Below, piece by piece: positions 35,102 to 46,689 of a stretch of DNA of 64,000 nt. The first letter of the stretch is position 1, and every line of letters begins with the position of its first letter. This DNA is from Lunularia cruciata (taxonomy: Eukaryota; Streptophyta; Marchantiopsida; Lunulariales; Lunulariaceae). Below the pieces are notes generated by a model, which searched no databases, was not told the origin of the DNA, and saw nothing but the letters and a program-made list of their open reading frames with translations. Made by a program: the position numbers and the translations under genes. The stretch spans positions 42,447,493 through 42,511,492 of the forward strand of contig OX419759.1 of NCBI GenBank assembly GCA_948567375.1. The letters run 5' to 3'.

Positions 35102-37405
35102 ATGGAAACTATCTATGTAGAGAGAGTTCAACTAGCCAACAATTTCAATGATAGAAATTGTTTTGGTTGTGGAGGAAGAGGTCATATCCAAAGGAATTGC
35201 CCAAATTCTACTAACCATGGAGGAAGAGGTTATGAGGGAGCCAATAGAAGGAAAGAGGGTGGTAGTGAAACCCAAGTGGCTCCTAATCCAAAAAAAGGTA
35301 AGGGGATAGCATCCATAGATGTGGTGGAGAGAAAGTATGAGAAGGGAGAGTGTTCAAACTCCAAGAGTCTTAATTTGGAGCTTTTGGCACAAGAGAAGAA
35401 GAGAGCTCGTTTTGCAGAGGATGTTCACTCTTCTCAAGGATTTACTCCAAGCAAGGATACTCCTATGTCTACTAGGAGCACTCGCACCTCAACACCATCA
35501 ACAACAAAGACTCCAAGGAAGAAGTTGGGGATAAGGGACTTCTTGATCTCAAAGCAACAATGGAACTACAATGTGTTGGAGGATGTTGGTAGTCACCAGG
35601 CTAACATCACAGTGGGCCAATTAATTGCTTTGAACCCTACCTTGAGAAAGGAGCTTAGAGGTGGTTTGAGTTCTACAAGGAGCAAGAAGAAGAAGAAGGC
35701 AAAAGTTCCAGTATCAATGGGGGTGGTGGATGCCAAGCTAGCACTATGGGAAGCTTGTGAATATGCCTCCAAGATTGATGTGAGAGTGAATGGTTACAAC
35801 ATCAAGGATGCATTGGTTGATGGAGGATCAGCAGTGAATGCCATATCAAAAAGGTTGATGAAGAAGTTGGGTATGATACCCTCAAGACCTTCAACATTTG
35901 TGGTGAGCATGGCAAACAAGCAACAAGTTCGACCAGTAAGGGTGATGGATAAAGTGATAGTTCCAGTTATGGGAGTTCAAAATCTCATGACTTTCCAAGT
36001 CTTGAAAGATTCAAGCTATGACTTACTTCTTGGGAGGCCATGGTTGAGAGCAGCACGCACAATTGATCAATGGCACAAAGGGTACTTGAGGATTGGGCCA
36101 TCAAACCATAGAGTCACAGTTCTTGTGACTAACATCACCAACACTTCACATTCAGATACACCATCTTTTGATTATTGGGAATCAGATTCTGAAGAAGGAG
36201 CTTCATGTGTGGACACTTGCATGGAGGAGGAGACTTCCACGGAGGAGGATGAATCTGAATCTAATTCAGATGCGTATCCTTTGTGTGTTATGGATTTTGC
36301 ACCTAAGCTAGAGGTTTTGAAGGACCCAAACAAATCACCATTGACACTTGAGGAGGTACAGAGAAGGTTAGCTACCCTTAAGTATGGCCCAAATGTTACC
36401 AAGGAAGAGAAGGTGAGATTTGAGGATATTTTCCGCAAGTTCATCCATGTGTTTGCTTTTAGTTACAAGGATTTGAAGGAAGTCACCTTGGAGGAGCACA
36501 AGATAGAGGTGGAGTCACATGCAAGACCAATCCGCCAAAAGCAACGTTGCATTAGCCCACCAATATCTTTGGTTGTGAAGGAGGAGATTGATAAGCTCAA
36601 GGAGGCTGGATTTATCTCAGAGGTGGAGAATTCAGAATGGGTGTCTCCAATTATCATTGTGAAGAAAAAGAATGGCAAGCTTCGGGTAGGTGTGGATTAC
36701 AAGAAGCTCAATGTTGTTACCAAGAAGGACTACTACCCATTGCCATTCATTGATGAGATCTTGGAGGAGGTTGCAGGTCATGAGAGGTACATTTTTGGAG
36801 ATGGTTATAGTGGATATAACCAAATCAAGATTGCACCAGAGCATCAACAACTCACCACATTCACCACACCTTGGGGAACTTACGCTTTCAAGGTCATGCC
36901 TTTTGGGCTTTGCAATGCTCCAGCCACATTCCAACGGTTCATGAACAAGGTATTTGAACCTTTCATTGGGAAATTTATGAGAGACTTCATTGATGACTTT
37001 TGTGTCTCTGGGAGCAAGGAAGAGCACTTTGAGCACCTAATCAAAGTCTTGCAATGCTTGGATGAGGCAAATGCATCACTCAACCCAGAGAAGTGCATTT
37101 TTGGATGTGAAAAAGGTCTACGTTTGGGGCACATCATCTCCAAGGATGGAATAGTAGTTGATCCTAAGAAGGTGAGGAAAATCTCAGACCTTCCATTCCC
37201 TTCAAGCTTGACAAAGTTACGCCAATTCTTGGGGATGGTTGGATACTATAAGAGGTTCATCTTCTCATTTTCCAACAAGACTTATGCGTTGACCATCTAC
37301 ATGAAGAAGGGTGTAGATTACATGGTGATTTTGGAAGACAAGGAGGCTCTCAAAGCTTTTGAGGAGCTCAAGCAATCCCTTGTTATAGCTCCAATTCTTG
37401 CTTAA
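35102..37405 (+). pseudogene. Gag C-end, protease and reverse transcriptase (open 767 codons)
   Basis: A CCHC zinc knuckle at residues 20-33 (C20, C23, H28, C33) marks the nucleocapsid end of gag. A basic, Ser/Thr-rich linker follows. The protease active site is near residue 240 (LVDGGSAVN; DGG where DSG or DTG is usual). Reverse transcriptase follows from about 490 to 740: WVSPIIIVKKKNGKLRVGVDY at about 513, FGDGYSGYNQI at about 566, FGLCNAPATFQRFMNKVF at about 600, and the catalytic FIDDF (YVDD-type box) at about 630. The frame ends at TAA 37403-37405 within the APILAxPDW motif at the RNase H boundary, where a glutamine codon (CAA) is usual. This stop truncates the polyprotein. The long open stretch shows the element is young. 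Confidence 0.9.
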
Positions 37406-39150
37406 CCTGATTGGAGTAAGTCTTTCATCCTCTACACTGATGCTTCTAATGCAGCCATAGGATGCACTCTTAGTCAATTAGACCAAGATGGGCATGATCT
37501 TCCAATAGCTTATGTTAGTAGGCAGATGATTTCAGTAAAGAAGAACTACTCTTTCACGAGAGAGAAGGGTTGGCAGTGATCTTTGGTCTCAAGAAGTTTA
37601 GACACTACTTGATTGGAGGGAAAGCCACCATTGTCATGGATCACAAGGCTTTGAAGTACATCTTCAACAAGCCTAATGTTGAAGGGAGACTAGCAAGGTG
37701 GATGATACTCTTGTCTGAGTATGACTACACCATTGAGGATAGGCCAGGAAAGAAACATGCAAATGTTGATTTGTTATCTAGAGCTTATGATCATGATGGA
37801 GATGAGCCAATGGATGATTCCTTCCCGGATGAAGAGCTCATGACAATCTCAATCACTCAAGAGGTTCCAATGGAGTACAAGGAGATTGTGGATTTTGTGA
37901 CAAGAGGTAACTATCCAGAAAGGATGCATGCTAGGGAGAGGAAGGCCCTTGCAGCAAGATCTAGACCTTACACAATGGTGGAGGATATTCTTTTTCACCA
38001 AGGAGCAGATGGTCTACTTCGAAGAGCAGTGGGTAAGGAAGAGTCTATCCTACTCATAAAGGAGTTTCATGAAGGTTTAGTATGTGGAGGACACTTTGCA
38101 AGAAAGGTGACTGCTTTCAAGATTCTAGATGCAAGTTACCATTGGAGAGGGATTTTCAAGGATTGTCTTGATTATTGCAAAACTTGTCATGTTTGTCAAG
38201 CTTTTGCTAGAAAATCTAAATCCACTCCACCACTTAGATCAATTCCATTGCTAGGACCTTTTGAGAAGTGGGGAATTGATTTTGTAGGTCCTCTCAATAG
38301 AACCCCAAGGAACAATCGGTACATTGTGGTAATTACTGATTACCTTACCAAGTGGGTTGAGGCTAGACCATTGAGGGACAAGAATGAAGATGAAGTGGGT
38401 ACATTTCTTTATGAACGCATTATCACTAGGTTTGGATGCCCTTTGGAGTTTTTTTCTAATAGAGGAGTAGAGTTTACAGGAAGTATTACTACAGCCATGC
38501 TACGACATTTCTCTATCACACATAGAGTAACTACATCCTATAAGCCAAATTCCAATGGCTTGGCAGAGAGAACCAATCAGACCTTGTGCATGATGTTGGC
38601 CAAAGATGTAGAAATGGAGGGGGCTAAACATCATTGGAACAAGAGGATTCATATAGTTTTGTGGGAGTATAGGACAACCATGAAGACTTCCACCGGATAT
38701 TCTCCATTTCAATTGGTATATGGTATTGAGTTTACCCTACCTATTCACTTTGATCTTCCTATCTTCCAAAGCATTCATAGGAGATTGAAGAAAGCACAAG
38801 GAGGTGATGTAGAGAAGTCAAGGAAGGATCAACTCATGGAGTTGGAAGAGGCAAGAGCAGTTGCTATGGTTTGAGTGGAGCAAGCCCAAAGGAAACAAAA
38901 GGAGAGCTATGACAAGAGGTAAGGCAAGAAGAAGGTGGAGCCTTTCAAAGAAGGTGATTGGGTAATGTTGTTTGATTCTATTTGATTCAAGAGAGTGCAA
39001 AAGAAGTTTTTGCCTAAGTACTTTGGACCTTTCATAGTGGAGAAGGTGTAGGGAAATTACACCTATGATCTCAAGGAGTTGGGAGGAAGACACTTTGATA
39101 GGATTAACCATGATAAGTTGAAGATGTACCATAGAAGGTAGAGAGACCTT
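37406..39150 (+). pseudogene. RNase H and integrase part of pol, frameshifted and mutated
   Basis: RNase H begins FILYTDASNAAIGC just after the stop. A one-base loss near 37560 shifts the frame. The rest is open from 37570 to 38874 (434 codons), with DHKALKYIF and HANVDLLSR ending RNase H. Integrase has the HHCC zinc finger (to CKTCHVC, about 38205) and a DD35E core with D at 38278, but the second aspartate codon is AAT (Asn) at 38458-38460 in SNRG, and E is at 38566 in LAERTNQ. A TGA at 38872 and further stops break the C-terminal GPF/Y-like part (KYFGPFIVEKV near 39020). With the second catalytic Asp gone, strand transfer is expected to fail. Confidence 0.9.
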
Positions 39151-39157
39151 CACTTTG

Positions 39158-39189
39158 AGGACAAAGTGAAAACTTAGTCCGGGGGTAAA
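39158..39189 (+). other. Polypurine tract and 3' LTR junction
   Basis: The purine-rich stretch ends gggggtaaa directly before the tgtaacaccc start of the 3' LTR. Its position is that of the plus-strand primer. Confidence 0.6.
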
Positions 39190-39879
39190 TGTAACACCCA
39201 TTTGTGCATGTGTGTGGTATTGTGATATTTAGCTTGGTATTACAAGTACTTAAGAGATATTATTTATATAGAGATAAAGGATGGTTCTATATTAGTCATG
39301 GTTAGCTAGAGTTAGTCATAGCTAAGATAGAGGGGACCTTACTTTAGAGGAAGTAGAAAAGATGAGCACCACTATTTTGGATTTTAGTGTGTTGACTTGG
39401 TATTATTCCTAGGTGTTTGGCTTTGAGAAAAGAGTTGAGAACTCTTGGGCCCGCAAGCCTTTTTGTTTTGGATTCTTCTTTAGTCCAAGGATAGCCCATG
39501 TGAAGGAATCCTTGACTTAGTGGTTGGGTCAAGATAAGACCACATGCTTAGGGGAATATGCCCATGTGAATGGATATTCCTTTCTACTTTTTGACTTTAC
39601 TTGACTTTTAGTTTAGTAACTTGAGTTACTACGGTAATTAGTAACTTTGGTACGTAATTATTTCACAAGTATATAAACAAGGGGTGAGGAGGTACTCACC
39701 ATCCTTTCATTTGCAACTATCTCTCTCTCATTGAGTTCTCTAGTGAGCAATGTCTTGAGTCTTGGAAAGTTAGCCTTGGAGGAGTATGATGGAGTTCGGG
39801 TTCCTTGCCTTCTTAGTCCATGGTGCGCTACCATAATCCATCAGAGGTTCATCTTGAGTGAGAGACAGGCCAGCTCACA
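39190..39879 (+). repeat. 3' LTR of the 7.1-kb Ty3-like element
   Basis: 690 bases from tgtaacaccc to cagctcaca. It keeps the terminal bases that the 5' LTR has lost and has the TATA box at 39670-39677. Confidence 0.93.
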
Positions 39880-40620
39880 GAGCACGCATTCATAGATTAC
39901 AAGGTGGCACAAGAGGGGAAATTGAGCACCAAGGAGAACATAATTGCCACCATTTAAAGAAGGAAGGAAGAGATAGTTGGATCAAGATAGCGGATTTCCC
40001 AATTGTATATAAATTTATTCACCATCCAAGAGAGCCAAGCATTGTGCTAAGAAGATGAAGAAGAAGCACAAGGGATAGTTTAGTGCTTGGGATGAGGAGG
40101 TAGCATCAGTTAAACAAGAACTAAAGGTTCTCCACCTCCAAGGTGAAAAGGACAAACAAGCGTACAACACCAATAGCAAGAAGGCCTACATGTGCATTGA
40201 GGATTTTACCACAATTGTAAATGATCACAAAGGAAAGGAACAAATTCTTCATGTGCTGAATAGGAAAGAAGTAGAGATGGAGGTGCAATCCATCTCGAAT
40301 ACCCTAGAATAGGAGTGGATGAGTGTTCTTACTATCACAAAGGATGTTGTGGATTGACTAATGATATAAGTGGAAATGCTGGTTATGACTCAAGCTCATC
40401 ACACAAAGCTAAGGGAGGTAAATTTAGAGATATATTCTTTTGAGGAAAATTTTTTTTCAAACAAGTAGTTAGGCAAGTTGGTTGAGCAATTTTAGAAGCA
40501 TACCAATGCCTGGTTCAAGGGTGTCTTGGCCAATATCCACAAAGAACAAAAGGGGTAAAGGAGCATGTAAGTGAGTTGATTCAAAGGTATAAAGGTGAAG
40601 GTGGATCAGTGTTATAGGGA
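39880..40620 (+). pseudogene. Coiled-coil accessory protein remnant, 3' part
   Basis: It continues the frame interrupted by the Ty3 insertion. Phrases such as DEEVASVKQELKVLHLQGEKD, MEVQSISNTLE and TKLREVNLEIYS align with 51055-51671 (DVREKEVASLKKELDGL, MELQSICDTLD, AKLRELKLERHA). This copy has several stops. The helical, charged, heptad-rich composition suggests a long coiled coil. Family unknown. Confidence 0.6.
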
Positions 40621-41662
40621 CCACTATATCAATCATAAATGTTTACATACATATAGCAAGTCATGATCATTGGAGTCAAACATCATTGTGGTGGGAGACC
40701 ATTGGTGTCAAGCATTATTGGGGAAGGATCATTGTCAAAATGGTATCACTTTCAAGTGACAACATTTGTATAGACTATCTTCACAATAGTATTGATGTAT
40801 AGTAGAACACTTTTGTCATGCCGTGTCATCAAGACCATTCTCTTGATGTCTATCTAGAGTCATGTGATTGGTAGAGTGTACAATAAACCATATTTTATAG
40901 GGCATGCTATTATAGCATTTAATTAGGAATGATAAGTTAGGTACATTAGGTAAATTTTAATGTGTTTAGAATTAATTATGGAATTGTAGCATTGCGCAAT
41001 ACTGGATGCACCCCATATAAGGGGAATCATGGTGACTTAATACAAGTTTAAGCCCATAATTCCAAATCACATCTTTCTGTCCAATTTTTGTGTGCTTAGT
41101 GTACTTTTTTTCTACTTGCTTGTGTGTATGTTAATTGGGTTTTGTCTTGATAAAGATGAGTAAGGACCTCCATAATCCTTAGTGTGTAAATGTAAGTGTT
41201 GTGTATGTTTTGTGATTGCTTGATCAAGAAGTGGCAAGGAACTCAAAGAAGAACACAAAGGCTAGAATGCAGGGAGGCAGTCAGGCTTGATTGGGATGTA
41301 GGATCCTGGGTTGTTCTGAACAATTGGGATGATGCATAGAATGGTCCCAAAGACTTTGGTCAAAAGACGTCTGGGCCATTGACCATCAATACAAACTAAC
41401 CATCACCTTCAGGAGCACCATTAGTAGTTTATCATTTGTGGAAGTTATTTGACTATTTTAGTTTCTGGTAATGTGCCATCCTGGATGACACTACTCTCTT
41501 GTGGGAATAGTTCCTACCCAAGAGGTTAAAGACATAACAATAGATGAACTATTATAATGTCACACTTTCTCTTCAAATCTAGCTATTTCCATACCGTATC
41601 CTTGTGGGGAATAACCTGTTCTTACAGATTATACTATAAATATGTCCACACTAGTTGTGACA
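40621..41662 (+). repeat. Probable terminal repeat following the coiled-coil ORF
   Basis: It aligns piecewise with 51672-52820. Both end in gttgt(g/c)aca, and both carry the phrases tatccttgtgggga/aacaa and gtgtatgttttgtgattg. A start could not be fixed. It looks like the 3' LTR of the coiled-coil element. Confidence 0.45.
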
Positions 41663-43276
41663 CCTCCCAATAAGCCATCTTGGCAAAACTAGTTATGGCT
41701 TCATCCTTTGAATTATTGGTGGAGGCTGACATAGACCACTTATTGTTCGAAGCTGCAAAAGCTACTTTCCATAATGCATTTATGAAGATAATGATTCAAA
41801 AAATGATGAAATTGGATGTTTGGCAGCATTTGCAAATAAACCATGCATAACTTTCCTTATATTATTTGAGATTGTTCTAATTGGCTTGGGATAATAAGAA
41901 AAATATGGAAAGTATTCATGTTTGGTGTGGGAGAGTATACAACATCAAGGTATCAAGAGGAAGGGAATCTTGATCATAAGACCAATGCAAATTAAGTTGA
42001 GGGGTGGGTTGTACTTTGTTGAAACAAATTGTCTCAGCACAATAGTTGGTGGAGAAAGTCTAATATGAGGTAAGGACTACTAGAAGAAGGGTAGACCAAA
42101 ACGGTTTTACATGTGGCAACCTATGTTGATATACTTATAGTATTAAAAATAGGAACAAGCTGTTTTCACACAATGATACTAGTTGGAAATGACTAAGAAT
42201 GAAGGAAAGCTTCACAATATCATAGTTTGTTTATTGCTTCTTATTTAACCTCTTTGGTGGGAATTACTTTCTAAAGAGGGTAGTGTCACCTCTTCTGGCA
42301 CACTACAAAAAAAACCAAAAGAATCCCTTTCACTAGAAATATAATCCAAGTTACTCCTGAGGGTGATGACTTGCTTTACTCTAGGTGCCACTCCACTCTA
42401 AAGATGTTACACTTGCAATTCATACCACCCTTCTTAGAAGGCGTGACTACAAAGTAAACTTTATCTTGGACAAATGTCTTGGTCTTTTTGATTATGTAGT
42501 ACTTCCCATGCCAAAGATTTCCCAGTCCACTCCTTGTATACGTTCACTCCTTTGGATCCTTCAAGGAACACCCTTGATCAATGGAAAGTACCAGCTCTAT
42601 GCTAAAACACTTGTGATTGTATTGAGAAATTCCTCACCTCTACTCTTACCTAGATATTGGACAGCACATAGAATGAAAAGACATAACTTGCAAAGAATCT
42701 GAAGAACTCTTTACTTATAATTGATGTATGGAAAATTAAACATGAGTGTTTGTGGTCCTTGGCCTTAAGTACCCTTTTTGGCATCAAGCCCAATAGATCA
42801 AGGGCTCAAGTGTATATTATAGAAATCCTAAGCTACTATATTCATCACTCAATTAAGGTCCTAATCTTATCTTATCTTAACAATATACTAAATGATCAGG
42901 TGCCCAACACATGTCAAGATAGTTGTCAGCTCTTCCCCACATAATCTAATTTTAACCTACAACCTTTGAGCAGACAATTCCAACTATACACTTGAAGTAT
43001 GTTACTAGTATACAATTCTGAGTATTTCATCAATTACATAGACTGCCTATACCTACAACAAAATTTCTTGGTGAAGTGCCTTTGGCTTGAACTGTTGGGA
43101 GTGATAAACTATGTTCACTTTTAAGGAACCTAACTAATTTTTTTGTTTGTGCTTGGTATCTAGCTTTTCTAACAAGGGAGTGTGGCACGTTTCAATCAAT
43201 TTTCTGAAAGGTGTTCCTTGAACTGCAAGGATAGGCGATTCATCTTCTCCTCCTCAAATGCCTGGCCCTCCAGTCT
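41663..43276. other. Unassigned, retroelement-derived-looking sequence
   Basis: No supported gene. Short frames (42385-42702, 42750-42944) have no family motif. Composition and the abrupt neighbours suggest old transposon debris. Confidence 0.35.
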
Positions 43277-45190
43277 CTATATTTGGAACTTGAGCTCATG
43301 CCATTTCGCTTCTTGTGCTTGAAATTGTGCCTCTTCCTTAACCTTCTCTATGAAGAAATTTCTAGCCTTTTTCAACTGCTGAATTGTTTTTTGCTTGTCT
43401 TCCTCCATCTGTTGGTTCCAAGTATCCCACTCCACTTGCAATATCTCATGCATTAGAATACTCTCTACTTGCTTAGCCAATTTTTTCTCGAACTCCCCAG
43501 CCATATGATTCAATTGGAGTGCCACCTCCTTTCAATACTCATGCATCTAGACTTCTAAGGTGCCAATCCTATATTGTGCATCCTTCAGCTCATTCTAAGT
43601 GCTCTCTAGTTCTCTGCCCTTGCTATGGAATTGGTCTTCAAATTCTGATTGGTGTTGCTTGTGCTCAAGTTGGAGTACACTTAACTCTCTTTGTGTCTTC
43701 CAATTCTCTTTGGCCTTGTAATCATAGTTGGTGTTTAGGGTGGAATTTTGCTTCTTGATGTCATGGTTATCCTACACCACATCATTTACCTTTCTCATTT
43801 ATTCCTTGCATAGGTCTCTAGCCTTGGCCACTTCTTCTTAAGCAAGGTCTTATGTGGCCTTTTGAGTATAGAATTTTTTGTGCATGTTTGGAACAAGTGT
43901 GATTTAATCCACAATGTCAAGACATTTGGCTTGGAATTGGGGCAGCAAGATATCCATAAGTTGCAGTGCAACTCCAATTGAATGTATGATAAATTGAGTG
44001 CCTTCCTCAACTAGTACTATTATTGAGTGCACTGATCCTTCACCAATTTTGGTCCGTACTTCTAAGTGGAGGGTCTGGAACATTGGGTTCAATGTCAACC
44101 TCTTCTTCATCAGCATGTTTTGTGATCTAATCATTCTCCAGTTGTAGGGCTTTGGCATCATTGTGTACTTTAGGCTTGTAAGTACTCTGGCCTATAAGCA
44201 CTTGTGATTATACTATATCACTCAAAGTGCTGCACCATCATGATTTTTTGTGATACAATTTTGAGGCCACCTCTTTTTTGGGGGAAAGTGCAATGGTAAC
44301 TACTAACTTCATTGTCCTTTTCTATCATCCAAGCATGATTTGGTCAAAATGGGCAAATTTTAGAAAAATGGAGGCACCATAATACATATTGGAGGTTATC
44401 TTGAAAGAGAGAGAGAGTCAACAAGGTGCCACCAATGCATGAATCATCATGAGGCCATTGACAAGTAAAAAGGTCTCCCCTTCTCATAGATTTATCCACC
44501 ATTGATAAAAGTGAGGAGTATGGTATGGGGCTGTTTTATTTGCATCAAACACAAGGTCCTTGTTAGAATAAGCTTGAGGATGGTTGGGGAGTGGAGAGTC
44601 AGGTTTGATGTATGTGACAATGAAGTTGCATGCTTCAATGATATCCATAGAGAGCTATTGTTTGAGGCACTACATAGGTGTGGATTGTGGAATTTGATTG
44701 TGCAGATTGCAGAATTTGATGTTTGACCACTTCAAACGGTTGGCTTCAATGAGGACACTGATTTTGTGCTCCAAGTCTACAAGAAGTTGCCATTGTAGAA
44801 AAAAAGATAACTCATTGAATTCATCTTGTGATGAACACTCCATCTTATATAAGTGGTTTTCTACCCAAATATGGAAGATCTTGGCTGACAAAACTTGGGG
44901 AAAAGTAGCTAGGTGCTTTAGATTGCAAATGAAGATGGACAATTTAAAGCCCTTGGCTACTTTTTGCATGGAATTGTATAATTGAGGATGTGGGTGGGTA
45001 CTAATGATGTTAGAAAGGATAGCTAGGTGGAAGTCTACATGAATGATATCAAAGTAGAGGAAGCTTTTGAAAGACAGGTCCCATGGGCTGATGCTATGAG
45101 TATATAGCATTGCCAAGAAATCAGTAATTACCATATTGTAAGGATGCCACCTATGGTCAAGAGAAGTGCCAAAAAGAACCAACTTTGGTC
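43277..45190 (-). pseudogene. Minus-strand ORF cluster of an unknown element
   Basis: Reading from right to left there is a 170-codon frame (45182-44670, hydrophobic/aromatic, no motif), an 85-codon frame (44161-43904), and an 82-codon coiled-coil frame (43525-43277, with KQTIQQLKKARNFFIEKVKE). They may be pieces of one long protein, a globular N-terminal part followed by a coiled coil, as in the 46.7-49.4 kb region. Not recognised. Confidence 0.4.
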
Positions 45191-46599
45191 ATAGATGTAG
45201 TATTCTTTGAGTGTTAGTGGTTGAATCCCAAAGTAGTGGATTTGGTGTAACATTTCTTAAGCCTCTTACTGGATCTGAGCGTGATTGCTAGACACAAGAG
45301 AAAAGGAAATAGGTGGAGTGGGATTGGACATTGTTTAATAGGTTCTTCCATACAAAGGTTGTCCCAATAATTGTTGGGCCTAGATGATACAAATAACATC
45401 AATGGGTGTCCATAAAGTTATACTTGCTCCTGTAGTGGTGAGGCGAGTTGTTAGCATAGTGAAGGAAGCTGATAGTAATCATCTAGGAATCCCATTGATA
45501 GTATTGCAATGTAGTACTTCATGAGATTGAGTTCTGCCATGCTGACCCTTGGAGCATTGGTTATGATTTCAACTATTTTGTATTCCAATTGCATATTGTG
45601 GTCCAAGGGTGGACATGAAATGGGGATTCACCAAGTCCTCTTTAATTTTTCTCTGGAGTAGAACTTGGTGTCAAGAGGGTGAGGATGTTGGAGAGAGTTA
45701 AGTGGAGTGGAGTTGTGTATGGAGATGGTGGATTGGAAAGAGGTGAAGAAACTGATCAAGGGAAGGTGATGCTAACTAGTGATCCAGCATAGAGGTATGA
45801 GCTGGGGGTGCTTGCTATTTTGGGGGAACGGCCTGATAGGGATGAGGGGTGTTGGGTGGGATTCTTGTGGTTATTGGGGAGTTTTGGCTGGATAGGATGT
45901 GGTTAGAGAAAGTCCAGCAGAAAAGGTCGATGGAGGATTTTGAACACTAGAGTCTTGTAGTGGTGTAGCATGTAGCATTATAAGCCAAATTTCAAGCAAT
46001 CCTTCAAGCACTTGCAGAAGGACCAAAGAGTCTGCACTCACTCAACACTTCAAACAATCATTGTCTACTAACACAATCAAGGCCCATTGACTCATTGTCA
46101 TGAATGTAGAACATGTCTCCCTACTCCCTAACAATTCACTAGCCTAATTAAATAAGTACTTTTTGTTCTCATTGACCATGGTGGCTCCATATCAAATGCC
46201 CTTGGTTTCATCATTAGCAAACATAGGTGAGGAAAGGAGAAACATTCTACTTGTTGGTGCACCTCTATGACTTTCACACCAATGACAACTTGCCAAATCA
46301 CTTTCTTTTGAACTCATCTCAAACTTGCACTCTCTATCTATTGGTTAACAAGGCCTTGACTTACTTAAATTTTAGTGGCCTCATAGATAGTTCCAAGACT
46401 CAATACCAAGTAGAGGTAGTGCAAAGAGGATGAATTTTGGGAATAAGCACTTTTCACTTAGATAGAGCTTAATGAACAAGGAGCTGAATTAGAACACAAG
46501 TACTTGAATACAAAAGACACATGAAACTTAAGGAACCAAATAGCCTTTTATTTATGAATAGTTTTTGGGATGCAAAGATCTATGCAACCCTTGGATCCC

Positions 46600-46603
<4 letters not shown>
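45191..46603. other. Unassigned sequence before the TA repeat
   Basis: No convincing gene or element boundary is visible. G-rich short repeats at 45640-45900 look like decayed coding sequence of the same minus-strand element. Confidence 0.3.

Positions 46604-46681
<78 letters not shown>
46604..46681. repeat. (TA)39 microsatellite followed by ACACAC
   Basis: 78 bases of uninterrupted TA, then acacacaca. Length is likely to vary between individuals, and assembly length may be unreliable. Confidence 0.97.

Positions 46682-46689
<8 letters not shown>

Larger units (their letters stand above)
32764..39879 (+). mobile_element. Nearly full-length Ty3-like LTR retrotransposon, defective
   Basis: Order: 5' LTR, pre-gag zinc ORF, gag, zinc knuckle, protease, reverse transcriptase, RNase H, integrase, polypurine tract, 3' LTR. 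The termini are TG...CA, and GAGC stands directly outside both ends (32760-32763 and 39880-39883), so it is an intact insertion with a 4-base (or degraded 5-base) target duplication. The domain order (integrase after RNase H) is Ty3/Gypsy. No chromodomain is visible after integrase, but that region is damaged. The coding part has multiple stops and frameshifts and an altered integrase active site, so the element cannot move on its own products. Confidence 0.95.

Noticed and set aside
42385-42944. Possible gene fragments of 105 and 64 codons
   Set aside because: No motif, no conserved counterpart, and compositional likeness to neighbouring transposon debris.
44400-44420. Short GA repeat
   Set aside because: Too short (about five units) to be notable.
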